A stretch of 64,000 nucleotides of DNA from Micrasema longulum (Eukaryota > Arthropoda > Insecta > Trichoptera > Brachycentridae): assembly GCA_022494885.1 (NCBI GenBank), contig JAGVSM010003740.1, positions 1-64,000 on the forward strand. Reading direction: 5' to 3'. The notes under the pieces are model-generated. The model worked only from the letters and a program-made list of their open reading frames with translations. It was not told the origin of the DNA and made no database searches. Shown piece by piece: positions 46,872-58,103 of the stretch. A program made the position numbers and the translations under genes. Position 1 is the stretch's first letter, and each line of letters begins with the position of its first letter.

Positions 46872-48215
46872 TATTATAATGGGAAGATAAAGACGTCATA
46901 TCTTCACCTTGACGGTATAGTTGAAGATAAAACTCCTCTAGCGATTATAAAGATATACTACCAACCCCCCACCTTTAAGTTTTGGGTAGGTACATCGATA
47001 TGAATCAAGGGGAAGCGTACGTCACGGTACACATATCTACGCTCTAAAATGACATAGCTTCAGTATGACGTCATAGTCGAAGATAAAAGTCTCCAGACCA
47101 ACTACAAAGGTATAGTACCGATACCCACCATCAAGTTTTGATGTAAGTACATCAGTTTATACCGACGGGTCTAGAACCCCTCGATACGTTTATCCACGCA
47201 TTAAAAGTGTAAAAAATTTGTTCCACCGAGCAATTTTTCCTTTGATTATGATTTATTAAAAATTTTAATCGTTTTGAGGTTGGCACTTTTTTTCATAAAA
47301 GCCTATTAAAAATATGAGAGAGAAATAAGTAAGTTTTGAAGTCGATTTAAATTCCGACATAACTGTCACTTCAATAAAACCAACACCTCGATGTGAAAAT
47401 AATGTCGCTAGGTTCTGTCCTATTAACAAATAAGAGTATCTAGGCGTTAGAAACTTACCACTCATCTTTTCAAGTGTATGTATCGAGACGTTAAAGGAGC
47501 CGGCTTTGTAATCGATCGGTAGACACATACAGACGATCGTTAAGCGTACCGTTTAGGTGATTTCCAAAAGTCATACAAAATTCATGTTCAAGCGAGCATT
47601 TTTTGCTTGAATTGTGATTTTTTGGAGTTTATAATCGCTTCGAAGTAAGAACTTTTTATTACAGAAACCTATATTTAAAATATAATTGAAAACTATTTTA
47701 AATGTTAATGACGTAAGGAACGCGGACTAATTTTTAGTGGTCATTCATTGGCTTATTTCGATCATATGATGTCGATATGACAAGTAGGTAGAACATACCG
47801 AGGTAAGATACAGATAGTACAGAAGTAAAGTATACCGTCTCGATATACAGGGTGTTCTTTAAACCCTGTCACATCCGAAACCACGATGATCAGTATTAGC
47901 AAGAAGACATATTGGCACATCAAAATAATTTTTTAGAACGAATGTAATTTACAAAAATAAAATATCAAATTAAACAACTGGTTGCTTACATCAGCAGGGA
48001 GAAACGAGGAGGGGGGAGGGGGAGCCTGATACGCTGTCAACCGCGCGGCCAAACTCCCTTCGCTTCTCCCCTTAAATAAAATTTTTAATTCTAAATATTT
48101 TTAAAAATATTCTTATATGTCTTCTTGCCCATACTGATCATCGTGGTTTCGGATGTGAGGGTTTAAAGAACACCTGTATACAGATGAAGATAGCGTTCAT
48201 AATTGAGGCACTGAG
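46872..48215. repeat. Unclassified repeat, copy 2 (carries a MITE)
   Basis: About 1 kb plus the 329-bp MITE. Internally it has two related blocks: GACGTCATATCTTCACCTTG …GAAGATAAAACTC…ACTACCAACCC (46893-47000) and GACGTCATAGTCGAAGATAA …GTACCGATACCCACC (47070-47165), suggesting an ancient tandem duplication. No ORF. Shares its left and right parts with 38852-39860. Confidence 0.75.
47846..48178. mobile_element. Palindromic MITE (copy 2) inserted in repeat copy 2
   Basis: CAGGGTGTTCTTTAAACCCT starts at 47848, and CAGGTGTTCTTTAAACCCTC (reverse, from 48176) is the other end; TA on both sides (47846-47847 and 48177-48178). The inner arms diverge with a CG-rich centre. Related element at 31947-32299. 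Confidence 0.85.
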
Positions 48216-48370
48216 ATGATATTTCAAACGCTCTCGCGGCCGTCGAAAACGTTTTTATCTCACATATTTTGTATGTAAATGGTTCAGAATAGCACCGCCG
48301 GGCTGGAGGGCGAGAACTAATCGACGGGGTCCCGAGATAAACAGGTCGCAGTGACGTCAGGAGCTCATAT
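48216..48370. repeat. MITE relic plus dispersed TGACGTCA repeat
   Basis: 48216-48305: GATGATATTTCAAACGCTCT CGCGGCCGT…GTAAATGGTTCAGAATAGCA, the GGCTGGTATTC family. 48303-48370: reverse copy of 21800-21872 (GGCGAGAACTAATCGACGGG GTCCC…CAGTGACGTCAGG). Confidence 0.5.
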
Positions 48371-48770
48371 ATTATAGCACTGACCCCCATTTACGAATAA
48401 GAATATAACATCTTACACATTTCATGGTAAAACGTTAATATAATATCGGTTTTTCTACCAAATAATGCGCCTTGTATCTGTCTTCTATACAAAAATCGTC
48501 AAAACTTTCACTAAACTGTTTGGGAATTTGGTTTTAATTATTGAGAGTTGAACAGTTGCGATCGAAGCTGGATTACGACTAGTTATAATATTTTAACAGA
48601 GTAGCCAGTTCAGTTAAAAGCTATTAGAAAAGTCAAATTAATCGGAACAGGGCCGCAGTTCTCGGATTCATACGCCCGATGCGCAGACGTACAAATATAC
48701 AAAAAAAAACCATTTTGTTGTCTCGGTAACAAAACGAACTGGGCCCCAATACGGTATTTTCCCCTTTTTT
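48371..48770. other. Unassigned
   Basis: No feature recognised. Confidence 0.3.
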
Positions 48771-48779
48771 AAATAAGCA

Positions 48780-49600
48780 AAAAATTACGATGGTATTTTT
48801 ATTTATTCATATTTTTTCTCTTACAACCTATAATTAATAATAAAAATAATGTGACCTCACTGGGGGTTACTTTATTTTTTTGAGAATAAACAATGACTAA
48901 CTTAATAAACAGACATAATTAACAAAATATTTACAGTGACAGTTTTAAACACTACGTATTTATCAACAATATTTTGAGTTTGTTCAAATTTTTGTAGACA
49001 AGAACTGATTCAACTCCCTGGGGAGCTGTTTATATTTACACATTACAACAGAGATGAAGAACATTTAAGAGAAGGTAATATAGAAGTCTAGGCATCTACA
49101 GGGGTTATGACAGGTTAAATATTGTTGATAAATCCACCTGGTCCATGAAGAAGTAAAGAAATTGAAAAAACAACATTTTCAGGCGTTGCCTAGTATGTAG
49201 GTGAAATAATTCAATTAGATGAATCTCACCCGCATAAATAAAGGTTTCAGCTCTTTAACTTCACAAACATCAATATACGAAAGAATTGAAGGAATATAGA
49301 TGTTTAAAAATGGGCAGAATAGTGAATGTTACACAGTGTGTAAAGTGGCCCCTTAAACCAGCCATTGACAGGTCATAAGCCTTGTAGATGTCTAGACTTA
49401 TATATATCTTAAATGTTCTTCATCTCTGTTGTAATATGTTACTACGTATTTATGTTTATAATTAATTTATGTACATCTGTATTATATTACATATTACAAA
49501 ACGCACAATGAAAATAACAAAGACCTAATCAATTTTACTTCTCCCTAGCTTTACTATCCATTTTATATAGCCTTTTTAAACATTTTCTCGTTACTAATTG
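48780..49600 (-). mobile_element. LINE 3' fragment split by foldback copy 7
   Basis: 48780-48950 (reverse of GTAACCCCCAGTGAGGTCAC ATTATTTTTATTATTAATTATAG) and 49454-49600 (reverse of AAAGGCTATATAAAATGGAT AG and GGTCTTTGTTATTTTCATTG) match 57691-58103. Only the C-terminal few codons and the 3' UTR remain. Confidence 0.8.
48951..49453. mobile_element. Foldback-family copy 7 with 13-bp target duplication
   Basis: ACTACGTATTTAT at 48951-48963 and 49441-49453 flanks a 477-bp element starting CAACAATATTTTGAGTTTGT and ending CATCTCTGTTGTAATATGTT. Left arm 48964-49115, centre with TTTCAGGCGTTGCCTAGTAT and CTCACCCGCATAAATAAAGG, right arm 49315-49440. Removing it rejoins the LINE. Confidence 0.9.
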
Positions 49601-50259
49601 TTTTAAACTTATAAATAGAAATCAAACACTGATTTGAGTCTACTGAACACTTTATTTTATTTTCACAAATATAAACATAAAAATAAAAACATCGTGACAA
49701 TTGTTTCGCCTTATTAGGGCATTTTCAAACGAATGTGAAGATTATTTGGATTGAATGTCCTTATATAGTTATATAATTCAAGGTACTTAAGTAGAAAATA
49801 AAAAATAAAAATAATCTTATAAACTTTCTCTTTGTAATTTTATGTTTAGTTTTTAAATACACCTGTAGATGGACAGTACTGCGTGTCCGAAACATGTCGT
49901 GTTAAATATATAAACTCAGTGGACTTAAAACAAAGTGTTTTATTTATACAAGGAAAAACCTATTTCCAGACAGCTTCATACTGTCGAATGTGACGCCTGG
50001 TACTCCTAGCCGCACTTCCAGTTCTTTTTAAAAGCTTTCATTTTCTGTATGTAAATAAAATAAAATAAAAACGTCTGCATTTTATTGTGATTTTTTTATT
50101 GTTTTATCTTGGGTATAGGCGGCGTGTAATTAATATGAAATCACGATCGGTACTAAACGAAACAGGTATACATGGATTAATGATAGATTGCCACCTCGTT
50201 CAGGTATCTGTGGCAAGGTCACCAGGCGTACGTACGCCAGTGGCGGCCAGCAAATACAT
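49601..50259. other. Unassigned, AT-rich
   Basis: Short plus-strand frame at 50087-50275 without recognisable motif. A CGTACGTACGCCAGTGGCGG segment at 50224 resembles GTGTACGCCAGTGG at 52468 across the mariner, perhaps an older shared repeat. Confidence 0.3.
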
Positions 50260-51120
50260 ATATATATATTTTTAAATAAAAACCTTTATTAGCATAAATA
50301 AACAATACGTTCAGTAAAAAAATGGAACACTTCAGGTTCAAAAAGAAAATAACATAAAAAAGAAACAAAAAAAGCAAAAAAAAAAAAAATTAAAAATGTA
50401 ACAATTTTAAAAATTGAGAAAATGTAACACTAATTTTTTTAAAATAAAAACACTAAATTTATAAATTTATCAACACAGGCACATATTAAACATACATCTT
50501 TATTTTCAAAATACAGTTAATGTTAATTATGTCAAGAAGCTTTTCTTTAATTTATCCTTAAATTTCCTGTAGTTTATTTCTTGACGTAGATTTTGTGGTA
50601 AATTATTGAAAAGCTTCCGTCCCATGTAAGTATAATGATGTTTGGCCGTGGTAGTTTTAATTCTCTGTAGAGCGAGGCATCCTGTTCTCAACCTTCCCGT
50701 AATACGGTCCGATGGGAGGCTCTCCTTATGCACCCGGAGCATACAACACTTTCCGTAGATATCCTCCACTCTTAAAACATTAAATTCTTTGAACAGTTCG
50801 GTAGTTGAGAACAAGGATGGTTTATAAAGTTTTTTTTTCTTTTTTTTTTCTGTAAAACTTTTAAGGGTCTAAAATGAGCGTTATAAGCCCCTCCCCATCC
50901 AACTATTGCATATTGAATGATTGACTGTACTAGAGCATAATAAACTGTCTTTAATTGATCCGTCGATAAGATACCTCTAAGCTTTAAAAATATGTGGAAT
51001 AATTTTCTTAGTCTTTTGCACATTGAATCTATTTGTTCTTTCCGTTTAATATTTTGGTCGATTATTATTCCCAGATATTTTATGTGCCAAGATTCGCACC
51101 CATGTGGGAGTAATGGCATT
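50260..51120 (-). mobile_element. CR1/Jockey-like LINE C-terminal fragment
   Basis: The minus strand reads IKYLGIIIDQNIKRKEQIDS MCKRL…, YYALVQSIIQYAIVGWGGAY, then after a frameshift NVLRVEDIYGKCCMLRVHKE and TTAKHHYTYMGRKLFNNLPQ. The tail ends in an A-rich tract near 50380. Inactive. Confidence 0.85.
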
Positions 51121-51157
51121 ATAAAAAAGTAATCTAGTATATGAGGTTTATTTATTG

Positions 51158-52437
51158 TACGAGGGCGGATTGATAATGAAGCTACCTAGCGCTAGATGGC
51201 AGCACAAACACAAAAAATATTTATTTTTTCCAAATTGCGATCTGTCAAACGGCAGCTGTTAAAATGTCACGCAAATTCATCGATTGGTTTATTTGTTGTA
51301 GTCATTTGAAGTAAACAACTTTTGTGTTTCTTGAAAAATGGAAAAAAGCGAATTTCGTGAAGTGATTAAACATTATTTGAAAGGGAAAACGGCGAAAGAG
51401 ACAAAAGAAAAGCTCGATAAATATTACGGTGAGTCTGCTCCGTCAGATTACATGGTCAAATATTGGATTGCTGAATTTAAACGCGGCCGAACAAGCACTG
51501 CAACAATACCATCAACAGGAAAGCCAAAAGAGGTGGTTACTGAAGAAAATATCAAGAAAATCCTCGATATAGTTATGAATGATCGCCGAGTGAAGTTGCG
51601 TGAGATTGTTGAAATAGTAAACATCTCATATGAACGTGTGTTCAACATTTTGCATGAACATTTGCATATGAAAAAGCTATCGGCAAGATGGGTGCCGCGT
51701 TTTGCAACAAAAATAAGTTCGAGAGACCACTTCACAGCAGTGTTTGGACATGATGAAGCGTAATCCTGTTGATTTTTGGCGTTGATTAATAACTGTTGAT
51801 GAAACGTGGGTGCACCACTATACACCTGAAATCAAAAAATAATCGAAACAATGGGTGGAAACTAGTGGAAGTGTTCCGAAGAAGGCAAAGGCAGTAAAAT
51901 AGGCTGCCAAGGTTATGGCCACTGTATTTTGGGATGCACTCGGAATATTACCCATAGATTATCTTGAAAAAGGATCCACAATCACAGGAAAGTATTATCG
52001 TATATTATTGGATCAATTGAATGATGCCATCAAGGAAAAACGACCACATTTAAAGAAGAAAAAAGTGGTATTTCTTCAAGACAACGCACCGGTTCACACA
52101 GTATTAGATACGATGCTAAAATTACGTGAAATACACTTCGAATTGGTTGATCATTCACCTTATAGTCCAGATTTAGCTCCTAGTGACTTTTACCAGTTTC
52201 CAAACTTGAAAAAATGGCTCGCAGGTAAAAGATTCAGCTCAAACGAAGAAGTGATTACCGAAACTAACGCGTATTTTGAGAGGTTCCCGTAATCCTATTA
52301 TTCAGATGGTATAAAAGAGTTGGAATATCGTCTTACTAAGTGTGTCGAAGTAAAAGGAGATGTTGATAAATTGATGGTTCTTTAATAAAATAATTTTTTT
52401 CCTACTTAGGTAGCTTCATTTTCAATCCGCCCTCGTA
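51158..52437 (+). mobile_element. mariner (DD34D) element, decayed
   Basis: Inverted ends CGAGGGCGGATTGATAATGA (from 51160) and CGAGGGCGGATTGAAAATGA (reverse, from 52435), with TA at 51158-51159 and 52436-52437; 1276 bp, typical for mariner. Transposase N-terminus at 51338-51763 (two helix-turn-helix regions; ends KKLSARWVPRF), catalytic part at 51790-52380 with TVDETWVHHY, FLQDNAPVHT and PYSPDLAPSDF. The last two Asp are 34 residues apart (DD34D). A frameshift near 51710 and several stops inactivate it. Confidence 0.97.
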
Positions 52438-52771
52438 CGTCGGTGATTGCTAGTTTAATTAAATTCGTGTACGCCAGTGGTTTCGTTACGGATTTCAACG
52501 GAACCTAAATAACAAAATGTGTACATAAAAGGTATAAATAATAAAGTAACTTAAGATATCAGTAAAAGTTCGGTTGCTGCAAGCGTGACCTTTGTCAAGG
52601 CGGAGTTATTTCAACCATGTTATGAACTTCTGTCCGTGTCCGAGAGGACCTACCGTATCGTGTCTTTATTTATTTGTTCTTTTACAATTTGTGTAATACT
52701 TTTTTTTATATTAGAGATAATGTTCCCTTACTGGGGTGCCCCGTGCCGGAGCAGACATTTTATACAATTGA
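52438..52771. repeat. Unassigned plus LINE 3'-tail scrap
   Basis: 52665-52752 (reverse of GGCACGGGGCACCCCAGTAA GGGAACATTAT…) is a CR1-type 3' end like that at 31268 and 58013. The rest is unassigned. Confidence 0.4.
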
Positions 52772-53363
52772 CTAGCGGACTCGAACGTAGGCTTGCCTTA
52801 TATTACCTTGGGAAAAGACTTTTCATTGAAAAGTAGGTACCTAGGTTTATGGTTGAATTTCAAAACATAAAATAATTGATTTTCAAATGTAGAATTCTTT
52901 TAGCAAATGACAAACTCGGCTCTTCTTACCATTGGGGAAGCAATTTATTCATGAATGCGATTTTTTAAAATGTATTTGATGTCAGTTAATATTATTTTAG
53001 CATTACCAAAAATCCATTAAAAAGAAACGAATTGGAAGAAATTATAAGGAATGTAAGGCAGGAATCTGATTGGGATCCATAAAAAGCAAAAGTTTTTTAA
53101 AAAACAAACTTTTCTTAAACACATAAAAACAAAATCCTTCAATTTTTCTGTATATGTATTCTCGTTGAATGCAATCCTAATAGGTCGATGAAAAAAAGGT
53201 TTATGCTTCTAACATTTTTTTACAAAATCGATTAAAATTTTTAATATCTACGAACACGCCCAGCGCAAAGATCTACATTTCGCTAAAAAGCCGCACGTAA
53301 ATCGGTTAAGCCGTTTAGGAGAAGTTCAGTGACATGACACGTACAAAAGAATTATATATTTAA
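52772..53363 (-). mobile_element. Non-autonomous Helitron, copy 1 of a tandem pair
   Basis: On the minus strand the 3' end is CGTTCGAGTCCGCTAG at 52772, followed by T (A|T target). The 5' side near 53363 reads TTTAAATATATAATTC…GTACGTGTCATGTCACTGAA, homologous to copy 2's start but with the initial TC eroded. Shares CTGATTGGGATCCATAAAAA GC, GCCGCACGTAAATCGG and the rest with copy 2. No Rep/helicase. Confidence 0.75.
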
Positions 53364-53364
53364 A

Positions 53365-54037
53365 CTAGCGGATCCGACAGACGTTGTCCTGCCCGAACGT
53401 TGGCTTGTCTGCTATTTATTACCTTGAAAAAAGACTGTTCATTGATAAATAAGTACCTAGGTACTTGTTTGTGATTAAATTCCAAAACTAAAAATTGTTG
53501 ATATTGAAATAATATTGAATTTATGTAAGTACCGAGGTACTTGTTTATAGTTGAATTCAAAAACAAAAAAAAACATTTTCAAATATAGAATTCTTTTTGC
53601 AAATGTCAAACTCGGCTCTTCTTACCAACAGGGGAGCAATTTATTCATGAATGCGATTTTTGAAAATGTATTTATTTAAAAAAAAAATAAACGGGTAGAA
53701 ATTATAACGAACGTAAGGAAAGAATCTGATTGGGATCCATAAAAAGCGAATATTGTTTGTAAACATTTTAAAACGAACATTTTTTAAACACAAAAAAACA
53801 ACATGTTTTCTTATTTTTTTTATGTATGCATTCTCGTTGAGTGTAACCCCGGTAGGTCGATGAAAAATAGATTTTTGCTTCTCACTTTTTTTCACAGATT
53901 CGATTGAAAATTTTAATATCTACGAATACGCACAGCGCAAAGATCTACGTATCGCTGAAAACCGCACGTAAATCGGTTAAGCCGGTTAGGAGAAGTTCAG
54001 TGACATGACACGTACAGAAGAATGATATATATAAAGA
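53365..54037 (-). mobile_element. Non-autonomous Helitron, copy 2 of a tandem pair
   Basis: On the minus strand it starts TCTTTATATATATCATTCTT at 54037 (preceded by A) and ends GGACAACGTCTGTCGGATCC GCTAG at 53365 (followed by T). TC start, GACA…TGTC stem before CTAG, and insertion between A and T are Helitron hallmarks. 673 bp. Directly abuts copy 1 head to tail. Confidence 0.8.
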
Positions 54038-54128
54038 TATGAGCTTACTCTATAAAATTGTTGATGACCTAATCCATGGGCCAGGAATTGTGAGAAGCAT
54101 TTCATGTACTGAGAACGGTTTCTCTGCA

Positions 54129-54305
54129 TGAGGGAGAGCGGATATTATCCATGGCTCTATCCCACCGAGTTCCTCCGGGGTATGCTCGGTTACAGCAGTT
54201 TGAAGACCAGAAAGAATGTGTATTTAACTACGCACTTCTTTCGATTGTTGCGCGGTATTATTGACAAGCCTAAAATTTTGCGGAGCATTATTTATTTATT
54301 TTAAA
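54129..54305 (+). mobile_element. LINE fragment (family of 16560 and 20616)
   Basis: The plus strand reads [20 protein letters not shown] and [31 protein letters not shown] without a stop; both ends are truncated. Confidence 0.75.
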
Positions 54306-54449
54306 GAAACAAACAGACGACAATGATATAGTAACATTAAAAAAATACAGTTTAAAGACAGACCAGCAAAGTTTCTAAATAAGAATCATACAACAATGTT
54401 TGATTATGTCCAAATGCTTGCAGACTGGCTGGATTTCCTCCCTAGGGAG

Positions 54450-54695
54450 TTGTTCGTATTAAAATTTATTTCAACAGAGAGGGAAAAAGTTTTCGAGAAG
54501 AAATATGGAAGTCTAGGCATTTACAGGGCTTATGACCTGTCATTGGCTGGTTTAAGTGGCCACTTTACACACTGTGTAACATTCACCATTCTGCCCATGT
54601 TTGAACATCCACATTTCCTCAACTCTTCCATCTGATAAAGGTTTCAGCTCTTTTACTTCACAAAAGTCAACAGATGGAAGAGTTGAGGATATTAT
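54450..54695. mobile_element. Foldback-family copy 8 (subfamily B, partial)
   Basis: CCTAGGGAGTTGTTCGTATT, GGAAGTCTAGGCATTTACAG, GGCTTATGACCTGTCATTGG, CACTTTACACACTGTGTAAC and CTCAACTCTTCCATCTGATAAAG follow in order, then CACAAAAGTCAACAGATGGA AGAGTTGAGG. Left arm and part of the centre only. Confidence 0.8.
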
Positions 54696-55044
54696 TAAAT
54701 TGTGTCAACAAAAGGGTGTGTTTATGTGTATTTGTATGAGAGTAAGTGTAGATGTGTGTTTAAATGTATTAGTGTAGGAGGTAAGTGTCCAGGTGTGTGT
54801 AAATGTGACCATCATCAAATAGTAAGTGGGATCGTATCGCAGCCAGAATTAATGAGTCTTAATTTATTTTTAAATAAATTAAGGAGCATGTAAAATGTAT
54901 CAATAGATGAAAAAAAAACATTATTAACGAGCAAGAACGATAGAGGAAAGAGTGTTGTGCATAGTTAGTGCTACAGACTGGCAGATGGAGTAAATACTTA
55001 TTTCTTGTCACGCGAAAGGAGACATTGAGATTAATTTTGGAGAG
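54696..55044. other. Unassigned
   Basis: A TGTGT-rich stretch (54715-54805). Nothing else recognised. Confidence 0.3.
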
Positions 55045-55750
55045 GACTGGAACTGAACCCGCCATAGCAAATTCGCATATAGAGGACGTCATTTGCTAAT
55101 TATTGGACCTCACTTTTCTTACCTAAAGTTTTATAGTTTGGGAGATATGTCAACTTTTATACTTTATTGAGATTTTTTCAAAATTTTACCTTTAAGCATT
55201 CAGAACATTATTTTTTTTTCATTATTTTAGTATTTTTTTATTATTTTTTTGGAAGTCGTAAACATTTTTTATTAAAACACGTCAGAATTTTCCTCAATAG
55301 TTTGATAGTAATAGTTTCCACCCTAGTGGGTTGAAAAATAAGATATTACGCTATTAAAAAAATGTGACGAACTATAGAACTAACTTAGAGTAGAATAAAT
55401 TATTGAAACAGCGTAGTTTTTTTTAAATTTCAGGTCGAATTTGATCGTAAAGTATTTTTTTAGAGTATTTTTTTAATCGTAATATATTATTTTTTAACCC
55501 ATGTTTGAGGGAAGTTTCGACGCATTTTAATCACAAATCTTTATGACTACCAAAAAACAATTTAAAAAATACTTAAATAATGAAAAAAGTTCTGAATGCT
55601 TGAAGGTCAAATTTTGGAAAAATCTCAATAAAGTATAAAAATTGGCATATCCCCCAAACAATAAAACTTAAGCAAGGGAAAGTAAGACCAAATAATTATC
55701 AAATGACCTCCTCTATGTGCGAATGTGCTATGGCGGGTTCAGTTCCAGTC
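55045..55750. mobile_element. 706-bp foldback element with about 190-bp arms
   Basis: GACTGGAACTGAACCCGCCA from 55045 is matched in reverse from 55750; pairing continues through GAGGACGTCATTTG, GGGAGATATG and CTTTATTGAGATTTTT to about 55235/55555. The unpaired centre is AT-rich with CACCCTAGTGGG. No transposase; flanks show no obvious duplication. Not related to the other foldback family. Confidence 0.85.
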
Positions 55751-55841
55751 ACTAGAGATTATTTATTAATATTATTTATAAACAATAAAAATAATACGAA
55801 AAAACTAAAATATGAACACAAAAAAGACATAACATAAGTTT

Positions 55842-56353
55842 CAACAATATTTTGAGTTAGTACACATTTTTGTACACAAGAACTGGATTCAACTCCCCGA
55901 GGAGCTGTTAATATTAACATATTACAAGATAGATGAAGAACATTTTAGATAATGTAATATAGGAGTCTAGGCATCTACCGGGCATATGACCTGTCATTGG
56001 ATTGTTTAAGTGTTCAATTCTTTCATTTGTTGACGTTTATGAAGTTAAAGAGCAGAAACCTTTATTTTTCGGGTGAGATTCATCTAATTGAATTATTTTA
56101 CCTACATACTAGGCAACGCCCGAAAATCTTATTTTTTCAATTTCTGTACTTCTTCATTGGACCAGGTGGGTTTATTATGAATGTGTGTAAACTGGCCACT
56201 TAAACCAGCCAATGACAGGTCATTAGCCCTGTAGATGCCTATATATCTACATTACCTTCTCTAAAATGTTCTTCATCTCTGTTGTAATATGTTAATATTA
56301 ACAGCTCCCCGGGGAGTTGAATCCAGTCCTTGTCTACAAAAATTTGAACAAAA
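55842..56353. mobile_element. Foldback-family copy 9 (near complete)
   Basis: Starts CAACAATATTTTGAGTTAGT and has left arm to GGGCATATGACCTGTCATTG G, an inverted centre (CTACATACTAGGCAACGCCC GAAAATC), then the right arm ACTGGCCACTTAAACCAGCC …GAGTTGAATCCAGTCCTTGT CTACAAAAATTTG. Both outer arm ends are present. Confidence 0.9.
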
Positions 56354-56536
56354 ATATGGTTGATAAATTCACCCGGTCCATGAAGAAGTACAGAAATTAA
56401 AAAAAATAGATTTTCAGGCGTTGCCTAGTATGTAGGTGAAATAATTCAATTAGACGAATCTCACCCGCATAAATAAAGGTGTCAGCTCTTTAACTTTACA
56501 AACATCAACAGATGAAGGGATTGAATGAATATAGAT

Positions 56537-57616
56537 TTATTTATTTATTTATTAACGGACATTGTCCAGGTATACAATTTATAGGGTTTAAATATTACAA
56601 TAAAAGAATAGTTTAAAACATTAAAAAAATTAAAAAAAGCATAAGGAACATCAAGACAAGATCTGGACTATTTATTTAGTGCTCGTTTAAATCGTTGTAA
56701 ACTTGAAACCAAAAAATTCCAGATCTTGTCTCGAGTTAACAATACGACAAAGACGGGTCATCGGAGAATTAAGGCCATAGTTTGTTCTATGCTGATTGAT
56801 GAACAGTACTTCATTGTTTCTCAACCTACGAGTCGGAATATTGAATTTTACTTGTCCCAGTAATGATGGAACATCGATTATACCATTTAGTATGCCGAAC
56901 ATATAATAACGAGTCAATATTAGTTTACGTTTTTGTAGACTAGAAATATTTAACATTGACTCTATTTCAGCATAAGAATAATTATCTCTCTGAGCATCCA
57001 CGCTATTTTTCGAAGCAACCGATGTTGGACTGATTCAATGTGATTTATGCGATTGACATAGAATGGAGACCAGACCACTATTCTAGGAGGCATATTCTAG
57101 AAGAGGGCGAACAGTCGAGCAATAAAGAGTTTTGATTGTACGGACATGAGTAAAATCAGAGGATATTCTGTTAATGAAGCTAAGTAATTTCAGTGATTTA
57201 TTTACTGTATTATCTATATGCTCGTTGTAAGTTAGTTTATAGTCCAAAACAACTCCTAAATCTCTGATGGACTTAACTACATCAATTTTGAAGTTTTCTA
57301 ATAGGTACTCGAAGGAAATCGGTTATTTTGGTCTATGAAATGACAATATTTTGCATTTTTTAATATTTAGTTCTAATTTATTGAGTTTACACCATTGGTT
57401 TAAGGAGTTAATGTCTGATTGAAGAAAAAAACAGTCTTGTAAAGTATAAATTATTTTGAGAATTTTGTTGTCGTCCACGAAGAGCCAAAAGCGAGAGTTG
57501 AAGAATGATTTAGCAACATCATTAATAAACAAATTAAAAAGCCGGGGTGCCAAATGAGCACCCTGAGGTACACCCGATGTAACATCAACACCAATTGATA
57601 AATAGTTATTTATCCG
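56537..57616 (-). mobile_element. Jockey/CR1-like LINE inserted in foldback copy 10
   Basis: ATAGAT flanks it (56531-56536 and 57617-57622). Minus strand: TSGVPQGAHLAPRLFNLFIN and FWLFVDDNKILK (degenerate catalytic box FVDD), LNQWCKLNKLELNIKKCKIL, a gap, then NIPTRRLRNNEVLFINQHRT NYG and LEFFGFKFTTI. Tail TTTATTTATTTATTTATT. Sister copy at 59290-60035. Confidence 0.88.
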
Positions 57617-57690
57617 ATAGATGTTCAAATATAGGCAGAATGGTGAATGTTACACAGTGTTTAAAGTGGCCACTTAAACCAGCCAATGGA

Positions 57691-58103
57691 TATCTATCTA
57701 TTAAAACAATTAGTGAAGAGAAAATGTTTAAAAAGGCTATAAAAAATTGATAGTGGAGCTAGGGAAAAGTAAAATAGACTGTCACATTCGCCCAAACCAA
57801 TTTTAAATCAACTGCTCCACAAATGTATAGCTTATGTTAGGTTTTTGTTATTTTCATTGTGTGTTTTGTAATATAAATAATATAGATGTACATATATACC
57901 TAGTTTTTAAAACTGTCTGAATATTTTGTTAATTATCTCTGTTTATTAAGTTAGTCTTCTTTGTTTATTCTCAAATGCAAAAATATTTCAAAAAAGTATA
58001 TTGCTAAGTGTCGTCGGCACGGGTAACCCCAGTGAGGTCACATTATTTTTATTATTAATTATAGTTTGTAAGAGAAAAATATGAATAAATAAATGAAAAA
58101 ATA
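57691..58103 (+). mobile_element. LINE 3' end inserted in foldback copy 10 arm
   Basis: AAGAGAAAATGTTTAAAAAG GCTATAAAAAATTGATAG gives the last codons (KMFKKAIKN), then a 3' UTR with GGCACGGGTAACCCCAGTGA GG and an end AATATGAATAAATAAATG. Sister at 48780-49600. Confidence 0.8.
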
